Shown: positions 31,868 through 40,850 of the stretch, one piece after another
Layout: every line of letters begins with the position of its first letter
How positions within the stretch are numbered: the first letter of the stretch is position 1
Notes under the pieces: model-generated
What the model saw: only the letters and a program-made list of their open reading frames with translations
Database searches by the model: none
Told to the model about the DNA's origin: nothing
From: Kaistia adipata DSM 17808
Lineage (GTDB): Bacteria; Pseudomonadota; Alphaproteobacteria; Rhizobiales; Kaistiaceae
NCBI RefSeq assembly: GCF_000423225.1
Contig: NZ_KE383992.1
Location: forward strand, 126,971 to 190,970
Length of the DNA: 64,000 nucleotides
Direction of reading: 5' to 3'
Program-made: the position numbers and the translations under genes

Positions 31868-34261
31868 ATGGCACTCGTCAAGGACATCCTGGTCAGCATG
31901 GACTACGGCCCCGCCCCCGAGGCGAACGATCAAATCACCGCCTGGCTCGACGGCCACAAGGACGGCTTGAATCACTTCATCGACGGCAAGTTCGTCGCGC
32001 CGTCGGAAGGCGGCCGCTTCGACGTGTTCAACCCGGCGACCGAAGGCCTGCTGGCGCGGGTCGCGGAGGGCAGCGCCGCCGACGTCGACAAGGCGGTGAA
32101 GGCGGCGCGCAAGGCGTTCAAATCGTGGTCGGCGCTCTCCGGCCATGACCGCGCCGTCTATCTCTACGCCATCGCCCGCCACATCCAGAAGCGCGAGCGA
32201 TTCCTCTCCGTGCTGGAGACGATGGACAACGGCAAGCCGATCCGCGAAACACGCGACATCGACATTCCGCTCGTCGCCCGCCATTTCTACCATCATGCCG
32301 GCTGGGCCGAACTGATCGAGAGCGAGTTCCCCGGCGAGGGGCCGGTCGGCGTCTGCGGCCAGATCATCCCGTGGAACTTCCCGCTGCTGATGCTGGCCTG
32401 GAAGATCGCGCCGGCGCTCGCCGCCGGCAACACGGTCGTGCTGAAGCCGGCGGAATACACGCCGCTGACGGCGCTCGCCTTCGCCGAGATCTGCCGCGAG
32501 GTCGGCCTGCCGGCCGGCGTCGTCAACATCGTCACCGGCGACGGCGTCACCGGCAACGCCATCGTCGAGCACGCAGACGTCGACAAGATCGCCTTCACCG
32601 GCTCGACCGAGGTCGGCCGCATCATCCGCGAGAAGACCGCGGGCACTGGCAAGAAGCTCTCGCTCGAGCTCGGCGGCAAGTCGCCCTTCATCGTCTTCGA
32701 GGACGCCGACATCGACGGCGCGGTCGAGGGCGTGGTCGACGCGATCTGGTTCAACCAGGGCCAGGTCTGCTGCGCCGGCTCGCGGCTCCTCGTGCAGGAG
32801 GGCGTCGCCGAAGCCGTCTACGCCAAGCTGCGCGCCCGCATGAGCAACCTCCGCGTCGGCGATCCGCTCGACAAGTCGGTCGACATGGGCGCCATCGTCG
32901 ACCCGGTCCAGCTGAAGCGCATCCGCGAGCTCGTCGCGAAGGGCGAAGCCGAGGGCGCGACGCTCTTCCAGGTTAACGAAGGGTTACCAAAGAAGGGCTG
33001 CTTCTTCCCGCCGTCGCTCTTCACCAATGTCGCGCCGGCGTCGACCATCGCCGAGGTCGAGATCTTCGGGCCGGTGCTCGCCGGCATGACCTTCCGCACC
33101 CCGGACGAGGCGGTGGCGCTCGCCAACAACAGCCGCTACGGCCTGGCCGCCTCGGTCTGGTCCGAGAACATCAACCTGTCGCTCGACGTCGCCGCCAAGC
33201 TGAAGGCCGGCGTCGTCTGGATCAACGGCACCAACATGTTCGACGCCGCCGCCGGCTTCGGCGGCTATCGCGAGAGCGGCTTTGGTCGCGAGGGCGGGCG
33301 CGAGGGCATGGCCGAATATCTGAAGCCCGCGAGCGACAAGCCCTTGAAGGCGGACGATAAAATCGCTGGCAAGCTGTCGGCGCTGCCGGTCGCGGACGAA
33401 GAAATTTCCGGCCTGCCGTCGATCGACCGGACCGCGAAGCTCTATGTCGGCGGCAAGCAGTCGCGGCCGGATTCCGGCTATTCCTACACGGTGCTCGGCC
33501 CGAAGGGCCAGCCGATCAGCCAGGCCGGCCTCGGCAACCGCAAGGACATCCGCAACGCCGTCGAGGCGGCCGGCAAGGCCGGATCCTGGGGCGGCGCGAC
33601 GGCGCACAACCGCGCGCAAGTCCTTTATTATGTTGCCGAAAACCTCTCCTCGCGGACAAAGGAGTTCGAGGCGCGGATCGTCGCGATGACCGGCGCTTCG
33701 GCCAAGGCGGCGGCGGAAGAGGTCGCGGTTTCGATCCGGCGGACGTTCTGGTACGCGGCGCAGGCCGACAAGTTCGACGGCGCGGTGCATGCGACCAAGT
33801 CGCGCCACGTCACGCTCGCCATGAACGAACCGTTCGGCACGATGGGCATTCTCTGCCCGGACGAGGCGCCGCTGCTCGGCTTCGTGTCGCTGGTGATGCC
33901 GGCGATCGCGATGGGCAACCGCGTCGTCGTCGTCCCCTCCTCCAGCCATCCGCTGGCGGCGACGGATTTCTATCAAGTCCTTGATACGTCGGATGTTCCG
34001 GCCGGCGTGGTCAACATCGTCACCGGCGAGCGCGACGTTCTCGCCAAGACGCTGGCCGAGCACGACGACGTCGCCGCGCTCTGGTATTTCGGCTCGAAGG
34101 CCGGCAGCGCCATGGTCGAGAAGGCCTCGTCCGGCAATCTGAAGCCGGTCTGGGCCAACCAGGGCATTCCGCGCCGCTGGGCCGAACCCTCGGCGCAGGG
34201 CCGCGAGTTCCTGCGCCGCGCTACCCAGGTCAAGAACATCTGGGTTCCGTACGGCGAGTGA
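31868..34261 (+). CDS. Two-domain aldehyde dehydrogenase (ALDH16 type)
   Basis: 797 residues, versus about 490 for a normal ALDH. The N-terminal domain is complete: PWNFP with N170, FTGSTEVG, E267 in LELGGK, the catalytic Cys (C301) in NQGQVCCAGSR, EIFGPV and GFGREGG. The C-terminal part (about residues 520-797) is a second ALDH-like domain with PFGTMGILCPDEAP and FGSKAG, but it stops before a Cys-containing active site and is probably structural. This is the ALDH16 layout. Following deoC by 11 bp, it probably oxidises acetaldehyde to acetate. No frameshift is needed to explain the fusion. Confidence 0.9.
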   Translation: MALVKDILVSMDYGPAPEANDQITAWLDGHKDGLNHFIDGKFVAPSEGGRFDVFNPATEGLLARVAEGSAADVDKAVKAARKAFKSWSALSGHDRAVYLYAIARHIQKRERFLSVLETMDNGKPIRETRDIDIPLVARHFYHHAGWAELIESEFPGEGPVGVCGQIIPWNFPLLMLAWKIAPALAAGNTVVLKPAEYTPLTALAFAEICREVGLPAGVVNIVTGDGVTGNAIVEHADVDKIAFTGSTEVGRIIREKTAGTGKKLSLELGGKSPFIVFEDADIDGAVEGVVDAIWFNQGQVCCAGSRLLVQEGVAEAVYAKLRARMSNLRVGDPLDKSVDMGAIVDPVQLKRIRELVAKGEAEGATLFQVNEGLPKKGCFFPPSLFTNVAPASTIAEVEIFGPVLAGMTFRTPDEAVALANNSRYGLAASVWSENINLSLDVAAKLKAGVVWINGTNMFDAAAGFGGYRESGFGREGGREGMAEYLKPASDKPLKADDKIAGKLSALPVADEEISGLPSIDRTAKLYVGGKQSRPDSGYSYTVLGPKGQPISQAGLGNRKDIRNAVEAAGKAGSWGGATAHNRAQVLYYVAENLSSRTKEFEARIVAMTGASAKAAAEEVAVSIRRTFWYAAQADKFDGAVHATKSRHVTLAMNEPFGTMGILCPDEAPLLGFVSLVMPAIAMGNRVVVVPSSSHPLAATDFYQVLDTSDVPAGVVNIVTGERDVLAKTLAEHDDVAALWYFGSKAGSAMVEKASSGNLKPVWANQGIPRRWAEPSAQGREFLRRATQVKNIWVPYGE

Positions 34262-34396
34262 TACCCACCGCCCGCTCCGCCGCCTTCCGCCAAGGAAGCG
34301 GTGGAGCGTCGCTCTTCTGAGCTTGAGCCGGCGCCCCCGTTCGGGCCAGTCTGCCCTAACGGCACCGAGACGAACGTCGTGCCGGCGGGGGAAGCC

Positions 34397-34888
34397 ATGC
34401 GGGCCGCGGTCACGTCCTATCCGCTCGAATGCGTCACATCCGGCGGACCGGACGACGCGACACGCGCCTATGTCGAGGCGGCGGGCCCCTGCTTCGACGA
34501 TCTGCGCGTCGTCACGGCGCAGCTCGCCGGCCTGCTGCTGCTCCAGGCGAGCGGCGCCCGCTCGGCCGGGCCGGATCACCCGATGCGCGCCGTCGCCGAA
34601 GAGCTGCTCGAGACCGCCCGTGACGCCACGCTGCGCCTCGCACCGCGCTCCCCTCGCGCCCGCCATCACCACGAGCACCTCCTGGCCACGGCCGCCCGGC
34701 TGACGGAAGCGCTGGCGCGGATCCGCGCCGCTCTCCTCGACCGCGAAGGCGTCACCGAGCCGACGCGGCTGCTCAACGCCGCCTGGACGGAACTCGGCTC
34801 CGCCTCGCGCGCGCTCCCCGGCTTCGACCTGATCGACCTCACCGGCGCCTGCTGCGCGATGCATACGCCCGGCCCCGTCAAAGCCTGA
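34397..34888 (+). CDS. Hypothetical protein, mainly helical
   Basis: 163 residues from the ATG at 34397, which follows GGGGGAAG; an in-frame ATG at 34301 would add 32 residues of no clear character. I do not recognise a family. The sequence is Ala/Leu/Arg-rich and helical, with ELLETARDATLRLA and TAARLTEALARIRAALLD. There is no signal peptide or clear transmembrane helix, and it ends with a CC pair. It lies between the ALDH and the metallo-hydrolase genes, 19 bp before the latter, so it is probably cotranscribed. Confidence 0.6.
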   Translation: MRAAVTSYPLECVTSGGPDDATRAYVEAAGPCFDDLRVVTAQLAGLLLLQASGARSAGPDHPMRAVAEELLETARDATLRLAPRSPRARHHHEHLLATAARLTEALARIRAALLDREGVTEPTRLLNAAWTELGSASRALPGFDLIDLTGACCAMHTPGPVKA

Positions 34889-34907
34889 AGCGCGGCCGGG
34901 AGGGCCC

Positions 34908-35789
34908 ATGTCCATCTATTCGATCTGGGTGCTGGAATATGCCTACATCCCGGAAATGCCGCTGAGCGCGCTGGTCTATGGCGAGCACAACAAGGGAACC
35001 TGCAAGCTTCCCTACGCCTACACGCTCCTGAAGAGCGACGAGCACACGATCCTGATCGATTGCGGCCATGACGACGCGGCCTATGGCAAGTTCCTGGCCG
35101 ACCGCTCCGGCGTCGTGAATTTCGCCGCGCCCCGCGACGTGCTGGCCGAGGTAGGGATGACGCCCGAGGACATCGACCACGTCATCATCACCCACGCCCA
35201 TTTCGACCACATGGGCGGCCTCGCGCTGTTTCCGAACGCGACATTCCACGTCCAGGAGACCGAGCTCTCGCGCTGGATCTGGGCGATGTCGCTCGACCGG
35301 CGCTTCCGCTGGCTGATGCGCACGACCGACCCGGCCGACATCCTGCGCTGCGTGGAGCTCGCCCGCGACGGCCGCCTCGTTTCGGTGAACGGCGACAGGG
35401 AGGACGTGTTTCCCGGCATCGACCTCCGGATCGCCGCCGACACACACACGCCCGGCTCGCAATTCGTCGTCATCCGCAATGACGGCCAGCGCGCAAGCGA
35501 CGACAGCTTCGTCGTCACCGGCGACCTCGTCTACCGGATGGAGAACCTCGATGGCGGGGAGCCGGCGGACCCGTTCTACCGGCCGGTCGGCATGGGCATC
35601 GGCAGCCAGACCAACATGGTGTTCGCGCTTGATGCGATTGTGGAGGCCGCCGGCGGCGACCTCGGCCGGGTCGTCCCGCCGCACGAGGCGCGGCTTCCGG
35701 AAATATTCCCGTCGCGCGTCTCTGAACGGGGTCTCCACCTCATCGAGGTGGCGCTCGCCGATGGTGCGACGAGCCGGGTCCGAGCCTAG
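34908..35789 (+). CDS. Metallo-beta-lactamase-fold hydrolase (N-acyl-homoserine lactonase-like)
   Basis: 293 residues. The metal motif HAHFDH (H96, H98, D100, H101) is intact; further ligands probably lie in ADTHTPGSQ, VVTGDLVY and VPPHEARL. No signal peptide is seen. The overall pattern resembles the AHL-lactonase subgroup, whose members open lactones, but other esters or lactones are equally possible. In this cluster a sugar-lactone or quorum-signal substrate is conceivable. Its TAG stop overlaps head-on with the stop of the PfkB gene (CTAG, 35786-35789). Confidence 0.82.
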   Translation: MSIYSIWVLEYAYIPEMPLSALVYGEHNKGTCKLPYAYTLLKSDEHTILIDCGHDDAAYGKFLADRSGVVNFAAPRDVLAEVGMTPEDIDHVIITHAHFDHMGGLALFPNATFHVQETELSRWIWAMSLDRRFRWLMRTTDPADILRCVELARDGRLVSVNGDREDVFPGIDLRIAADTHTPGSQFVVIRNDGQRASDDSFVVTGDLVYRMENLDGGEPADPFYRPVGMGIGSQTNMVFALDAIVEAAGGDLGRVVPPHEARLPEIFPSRVSERGLHLIEVALADGATSRVRA

Positions 35790-36745
35790 ACGGGCGATCC
35801 GCCGGTGTTCGAGAGATCGCCCCAGCCGAGCGGCAGCGGCGTGCTCTCGGTTGGGCGGCCGCCGAGCGTCGTCGTCGCGGCTGCGCCAGCGGCAACGCCG
35901 CGGTTCAGGCAGATGTCGAGCGCCTTGCCGGCGAAGCGTGCCGCGAGGAAGCCGGCGAGGAACGCGTCGCCCGCGCCGGTGGTGTCCTTGACGTCGACGA
36001 CGGGCGCCGGCGCCTTCAGTCGGATCGACTGGTTGGCCGCTTCCGCCCCCGCCGCGCCGCGCTTGATGACCGCGAGGTCGTAGCGCGCGGTCAGGAAGCG
36101 GATCTGCTCGGCCTCGTTGCGCGTGCCGGTCAGGCAGGCGGCTTCCTCGGCATTCGGGAAGATGATCGACGCGTCGCTGGTCCAGCCGAGGAAATTCGAC
36201 GGGCCGACCTCCTCGAGGAAGCCGACCGAGGCGGGATCGACCGTCACCGTGATACCGCGCGCCCGCGCCACGGCCATCAGCGCCATGACGGCGGCGCGCG
36301 GACCGGGCGTGAACAGGGCGTAGCCGGAGACATGCACCAGATCGATCTGGTTCAGCATGGAAAACGGCAGATCGTCCGCGCAGAGCCCATCATTGGCGCC
36401 GCGATCGGTCAGGAAGCTGCGCTCGCCGCCCTCGGAGAGGAGCACGATCAGCATGCCGGTGGCGCGCGTGTCGTCGGCGGCGAGCACCGGCACGACGCCG
36501 ACGTCACGGAGCGCCTGCTCCTGCTCGGCGAGGTCGCGGCGGCCGACCCGGCCGGCGAAGGCGACGGGAATGCCGAGATGGGCGAGCCAGGCCGCCTGGT
36601 TGCAGCCCGAGCCGCCCGGATAGAGGCCGATCTTGGCGCGGCGGTCGGAGCCTACGACCAGCGGCCCCTCCGGGCGCACGATGACATCGGTCATGACGTC
36701 GCCGATGACGAGCATGCGGGGGCGGAGCGGAACGGAGGCGGTCAT
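35786..36745 (-). CDS. PfkB-family carbohydrate kinase (ribokinase-like)
   Basis: 319 residues. The N-terminal GGSGCNQAAWLAHLG matches the first PfkB signature and the C-terminal DTTGAGDAFLAGF carries the catalytic Asp and the anion hole. It phosphorylates a sugar or nucleoside with ATP. It converges on the deoC-ALDH cluster and may supply (deoxy)ribose-5-phosphate from sugar released by the nucleoside hydrolase; that link is inference, since the substrate cannot be read. Confidence 0.88.
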   Translation of the reverse strand: MTASVPLRPRMLVIGDVMTDVIVRPEGPLVVGSDRRAKIGLYPGGSGCNQAAWLAHLGIPVAFAGRVGRRDLAEQEQALRDVGVVPVLAADDTRATGMLIVLLSEGGERSFLTDRGANDGLCADDLPFSMLNQIDLVHVSGYALFTPGPRAAVMALMAVARARGITVTVDPASVGFLEEVGPSNFLGWTSDASIIFPNAEEAACLTGTRNEAEQIRFLTARYDLAVIKRGAAGAEAANQSIRLKAPAPVVDVKDTTGAGDAFLAGFLAARFAGKALDICLNRGVAAGAAATTTLGGRPTESTPLPLGWGDLSNTGGSPV

Positions 36746-36873
36746 GGCGAAAACTCGAATCGGAAAGGCGGCTCAATCTCTCTCCTATAGAGAGGAATGC
36801 GGCCGGCATTAAGCTTGAACCGCGCCGCCAAACCCTCCATGTCTGGCATCTGCCCATTCTCATCGAGGCCCGC

Positions 36874-38922
36874 ATGACCGCCGACAATCCGCTGCTCGCG
36901 CCCTGGACCACGCCTTTCGGCGTCCCGCCCTTCGCATCGATCACGCCGGCGCACTACACGCCCGCCTTCGAGGCGGCCATCGCCACCCACAATGCCGAAA
37001 TCGCTGAAATCGCTGAGAATCGCGAGGCGCCGACCTTCGACAATACGATCGCCGCCATGGAGCGCGCCGGGCGCCAGCTCGACCGCGTCGCCAGCGTGTT
37101 CTTCAACCTGACCGGCGCGCATACCAATGACGAGCTGGAGACGATCGAGCTCGACCTCGCGCCGGTGCTGTCGCGCCATAGCAGCGCGATCTACCAGAAC
37201 GCCAAGCTGTTCGCCCGCATCGACGCGCTCTTCAAGGCGGGCGCCGCCGGCCGCGACGCCGAGCAGGCCCGCGTGCTCGACCGCTATCACACCGCCTTCG
37301 TCCGCGCCGGCGCGGCGCTCGCGCCCGAGGCCAAGGCGCGGGTCGCGGCGATCTCGGAACGCCTCGCGACGCTCGGCACCAATTTCGGCCAGAACGTGCT
37401 CGCCGACGAGAAGAGCTGGAGCCTGGTGCTGGAGGGCGAGGACGACCTCGCCGGCCTGCCCGACTTCCTGCGCGACGCGGCCGCCCAGGCGGCGAAGGAG
37501 CGCGGCCTCGACGGCAAGCACGTGATCACGCTGTCGCGCTCGTCGATCGAGCCGTTCCTGCAATTCTCCGCCCGCCGCGACCTGCGCGAGAAGGCGTTCG
37601 CCGCCTGGATCGCCCGCGGCGAGGCCGGCAAGACCGACAACCGCGCCATCATCGCCGAGACGGTGGCGCTGCGTGCCGAGCGGGCGAAGCTGCTCGGCTT
37701 CGAGACCTTCGCCCACTACCGCCTCGATGATTCCATGGCCAAGACGCCGGAAGCCGCGATGGGCCTGCTCCAGTCCGTATGGACGCCCGCCCGCGCCCGC
37801 GCGATCACCGAGCGCGACGCGCTGCAGGAACTGGCACGCGCCGAGGGCGGCAATTTCGACATCGCCGCCTGGGACTGGCGCTATTATTCGGAGAAGCGTC
37901 GCAAGGCCGAGTTCGATCTCGATGAAAGCCAGCTGAAGCCCTACCTGCAGCTCGACAAGATCATCGCCGCCGCCTTCGACACCGCGACGCGATTGTTCGG
38001 CGTCACCTTCACCGAGCGTTTCGACGTTCCCGTCTATCACCCCGACGTGCGCGTGTTCGAGGTCAGGGATCGCGACGGCAAGCCGGTCGGCCTGTTCCTC
38101 GGCGATTATTTCGCCCGCTCCTCGAAGCGCTCCGGCGCCTGGATGAGCGAATATCGCGGCCAGGAGCGGCTCGCCGGCGACATCCGCCCGATCATCGTCA
38201 ACGTCATGAACTTCGCCAAGGGCGCCGAGGGCCAGCCGACGCTGCTCTCCTTCGACGACGCCCGCACCTTGTTCCATGAGTTCGGCCACGGCCTGCACGG
38301 CCTGCTCTCCGACGTCACCTATCCGCTGCTCGCGGGAACCAACGTGGCGCGCGATTTCGTCGAGTTCCCGTCGCAGCTCTACGAGCACTGGTTCGAGCAG
38401 CCCGACGTGCTGGAGCGCTTCGCGCTGCACTACAAGACCGGCGAACCGATGCCGCAGGCGCTGATCGACCGGCTGATGGCGAGCCGCACCTTCAACCAGG
38501 GTTTTGCCACCGTCGAATATGTCTCGTCGGCACTGGTCGATCTCGAATTCCACCTGCTCGCCTCGACCGAGGGGCTGGACGCCACGGCGTTCGAGGCCCG
38601 GATTCTCGACGAGATCGGCATGCCGGAAGCGATGGTCATGCGGCACCGCTCGCCGCATTTCCAGCACGTCTTCGCCGGCGACGGCTACTCCTCGGCCTAT
38701 TATTCCTATCTCTGGTCCGAGGTGCTCGATGCCGACGGCTTCGGTGCCTTCGAGGAAGCGGGCGACATCTTCGCGCCCGACGTCGCCACGAAGCTGCGCG
38801 ATTTCGTCTACGCCGCCGGCAACCGGCGCAAGCCGGAGGAAGCCTATCGCGCCTTCCGCGGCCGCGATCCGGAGCCGTCGGCGCTGCTCAGGAAGCGCGG
38901 CCTGCTGGAGGCGGCCGAATAG
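36874..38922 (+). CDS. dcp: M3-family metallopeptidase, peptidyl-dipeptidase Dcp
   Basis: 682 residues, the right size for Dcp/oligopeptidase A. The zinc motif HEFGHGLH has H468, E469 and H472, with the third ligand in the following helix (ARDFVEFPSQLYEHW). The N-terminal PPFASITPAHYTPAFEAAI and the late GDGYSSAYYSYLWSEVLDAD are characteristic of the family. It is probably cytosolic, since no signal peptide is visible, and degrades peptides from the C-terminus two residues at a time. It is a single gene. Confidence 0.9.
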   Translation: MTADNPLLAPWTTPFGVPPFASITPAHYTPAFEAAIATHNAEIAEIAENREAPTFDNTIAAMERAGRQLDRVASVFFNLTGAHTNDELETIELDLAPVLSRHSSAIYQNAKLFARIDALFKAGAAGRDAEQARVLDRYHTAFVRAGAALAPEAKARVAAISERLATLGTNFGQNVLADEKSWSLVLEGEDDLAGLPDFLRDAAAQAAKERGLDGKHVITLSRSSIEPFLQFSARRDLREKAFAAWIARGEAGKTDNRAIIAETVALRAERAKLLGFETFAHYRLDDSMAKTPEAAMGLLQSVWTPARARAITERDALQELARAEGGNFDIAAWDWRYYSEKRRKAEFDLDESQLKPYLQLDKIIAAAFDTATRLFGVTFTERFDVPVYHPDVRVFEVRDRDGKPVGLFLGDYFARSSKRSGAWMSEYRGQERLAGDIRPIIVNVMNFAKGAEGQPTLLSFDDARTLFHEFGHGLHGLLSDVTYPLLAGTNVARDFVEFPSQLYEHWFEQPDVLERFALHYKTGEPMPQALIDRLMASRTFNQGFATVEYVSSALVDLEFHLLASTEGLDATAFEARILDEIGMPEAMVMRHRSPHFQHVFAGDGYSSAYYSYLWSEVLDADGFGAFEEAGDIFAPDVATKLRDFVYAAGNRRKPEEAYRAFRGRDPEPSALLRKRGLLEAAE

Positions 38923-39007
38923 CCCGACGGCGAATTCGCGGCGCGGCGCTGGCCTTCGGCTCAGGAATCGCTATTGTCCGCGGCCAAACATCAAGAGGAT
39001 CCGCATC

Positions 39008-39202
39008 ATGGCCGTTTCCAAGTCAGACCTCACCCAGATCGAGCTCAAGACGCTCGCCCGCGTGTCGCGCCCCGGCCCCTATGTCGGGCTCAACGGCAAG
39101 GCCGTGCAGAAGCTGATCGAGCTCGGCCTCGTGAAGACCCGCGTCAACGGCTATGTGCTGACCGAGGAAGGCATCGGCCTGCTGCGCGCCGACGCCGAGT
39201 AG
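39008..39202 (+). CDS. Small conserved-looking hypothetical protein
   Basis: 64 residues beginning MAVSKSDLTQIELKTLARV. The sequence can form a small winged-helix-like fold: three helices, then VNGYVLTEEGIGLLRAD, which resembles the wing of MarR-like domains. Codon use matches neighbouring genes, AAGAGGA precedes the ATG, and a strong terminator follows, so it is likely real. Function unknown. Confidence 0.7.
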   Translation: MAVSKSDLTQIELKTLARVSRPGPYVGLNGKAVQKLIELGLVKTRVNGYVLTEEGIGLLRADAE

Positions 39203-39221
39203 TCGCGACGGCGACCTAAGA

Positions 39222-39257
39222 AAGAGCCCCCGCGCGGATCGCCGCCGGGGGCTCTTT
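39222..39257. terminator. Rho-independent terminator
   Basis: AGAGCCCCCG pairs with CGGGGGCTCT and is followed by TTTTCG. A-rich sequence on the other side (AAGAAAGAGCC) lets it also work for the converging SDR gene. Confidence 0.85.
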
Positions 39258-39275
39258 TCGTTTGGGCTCGATCGG

Positions 39276-40070
39276 TCAGTCGGGCAGCACGACGCCGATC
39301 TTGGCGAGCAGGCCGCCATCGACCTTGTATTCGCCGCCGGTGCAGAAGGCGGCGCGGGGACCGGCGAGGAAGGCGATCATCGCGCCGACATCCTCGGGCC
39401 GGCCGACGCGGCCGATCGGATGCGCCGCGCCCCAGGAGGCGATCACCTCGTCCTCGGTCTTGCCATCGAGGTTCTCGCTCGCCGCGAAGCGCAGCATCGG
39501 CGTATCGATCGAGCCGGGGCAGACGGCGTTGACGCGGATGCCGTCCTTGGCGTGATCGAGCGCCATGGCGCGGGTCAGCGCCAGCAGGCCGCCCTTGGAG
39601 GCGACATAGGCGGCGACATTGGTCTGGCAGGCGATGCCCTGAACCGAGGCGATGTTGACGATCGCGCCACCGCCCGACTTGCGCATCACCGGAATGGCGT
39701 GATGGGCGGTCAGATAGGTGCCCTTCAGGTTGACGCCGAGCACGCGGTCCCAATCCGCCTCCGACATGGTCTCGACCGTGCCATAGGGCTGGATGGCGGC
39801 GCTGTTGACGATGATATCGATGCGGCCGACTTTCTCCGCCGCCTCCGCCACGAGGGCCGAAACCGACGCGTCGCTGGCGACGTCGCCGACAACGCCATGC
39901 GCCTTGCCGCCCTCGGCCTCCAATGTAGCCACGGCCTTGTCCAGCGCGCCCCTGTCCAGGCCGAACAGGACCACCGTCGCGCCCTCCGCCGCCAGCGCCC
40001 GCGCGCCGCCAAAGCCGATGCCGGTGGCGCCGCCCGTCACGATCGCCACCTTGCCCGCCAATTCCGCCAT
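39276..40070 (-). CDS. Short-chain dehydrogenase/reductase
   Basis: 264 residues. TGGATGIG, NSAA, NIASVQG and YVASK give the complete SDR active site. The ATG at 40070 follows GGGGAGCGAG; earlier in-frame ATGs lack a ribosome site. It is about 130 bp from a TetR gene read in the same direction, and has no metabolic partners beside it, so the substrate is open. Confidence 0.85.
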   Translation of the reverse strand: MAELAGKVAIVTGGATGIGFGGARALAAEGATVVLFGLDRGALDKAVATLEAEGGKAHGVVGDVASDASVSALVAEAAEKVGRIDIIVNSAAIQPYGTVETMSEADWDRVLGVNLKGTYLTAHHAIPVMRKSGGGAIVNIASVQGIACQTNVAAYVASKGGLLALTRAMALDHAKDGIRVNAVCPGSIDTPMLRFAASENLDGKTEDEVIASWGAAHPIGRVGRPEDVGAMIAFLAGPRAAFCTGGEYKVDGGLLAKIGVVLPD

Positions 40071-40204
40071 TCGTCTCGCTCCCCTCGTCATTTCTATGGG
40101 GGGCCGGCCGTCTCCTCCGCCAGGCCCCGCCGCCACGCCTCATCCGACGCGGCGCGGCCGCTACCCTGCCATTCCCGCGCCGCGCGCGCTACGGCCTCGG
40201 CACG

Positions 40205-40777
40205 TCAGGCCCCGCCATTCTCCGCGACCAGTGCGGCGACCAGGCGAGCCAGTTCGCGCCGGACATGATCGCCGATCGGGCCCTCGGGATCGAAGCTCCA
40301 CCAGAGGAGCGATCCCTGCCATTGCGCCGCCATCAACTGGCCGATGTCGCGAGGGGCGGCCGGCGTATTCGCGAAGCAGGCATCGAGCGCCGCGACCAGC
40401 GCGGCCTGCCACGCCGCGCCGCGCGCGCGGAGCTGCGGATCGCGCAGATCCTCGCGCAACACGAGAAGCCCCTCCGCATAGGCTTCGATCTCGCCATAGT
40501 CGGAGAGCCCGACGAGGAGCGCGATGGCGCCCGCCGGCGTCCTCGGCACCGCCGCCACGAGGCTCGCCGTCTGCGCGTCGAGACCGTCCCAGGCCCGCAG
40601 CAGCGCGGCCTGCTTCAGCGCGGCCTTGCTGCCGAAGCGCTGCACCAGCGTCGCGCCCGACAATCCGCAAGCCCGCGACAGGCTCTCGAAGGTCAGCGCC
40701 TCCGGCCCGCGCTGGTGGATGAGGCCGAGCGCCGCGTCGAGCACGGCTTCGTCGGACAGTGTCTTGCGGCGCGCCAT
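40205..40777 (-). CDS. TetR-family transcriptional regulator
   Basis: 190 residues. The helix-turn-helix is TFESLSRACGLSGATLVQRFGSKAALKQAAL in two parts, preceded by SDEAVLDAALGLIHQRG. The C-terminal ligand domain is Ala/Leu-rich and not assignable. The ATG at 40777 was chosen over 40789 because the latter touches the inverted repeat at 40791-40812 and leaves no room for a ribosome site. It is divergent from an SDR gene that it probably represses. Confidence 0.85.
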   Translation of the reverse strand: MARRKTLSDEAVLDAALGLIHQRGPEALTFESLSRACGLSGATLVQRFGSKAALKQAALLRAWDGLDAQTASLVAAVPRTPAGAIALLVGLSDYGEIEAYAEGLLVLREDLRDPQLRARGAAWQAALVAALDACFANTPAAPRDIGQLMAAQWQGSLLWWSFDPEGPIGDHVRRELARLVAALVAENGGA

Positions 40778-40790
40778 CTTGACTCTCATT

Positions 40791-40812
40791 TATAAACGAA
40801 TAATCATTTATA
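40791..40812. promoter_or_regulatory. Candidate TetR operator
   Basis: TATAAA and TTTATA are separated by 10 bp in the divergent TetR/SDR promoter region; a direct repeat TCATTTATA overlaps it. The local AT-richness contrasts with its surroundings, so it may also contain the -10 elements. Confidence 0.5.
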
Positions 40813-40850
40813 TATTGAAATCGCCCGACAGGAAAGCCGGAGAACGGAAA

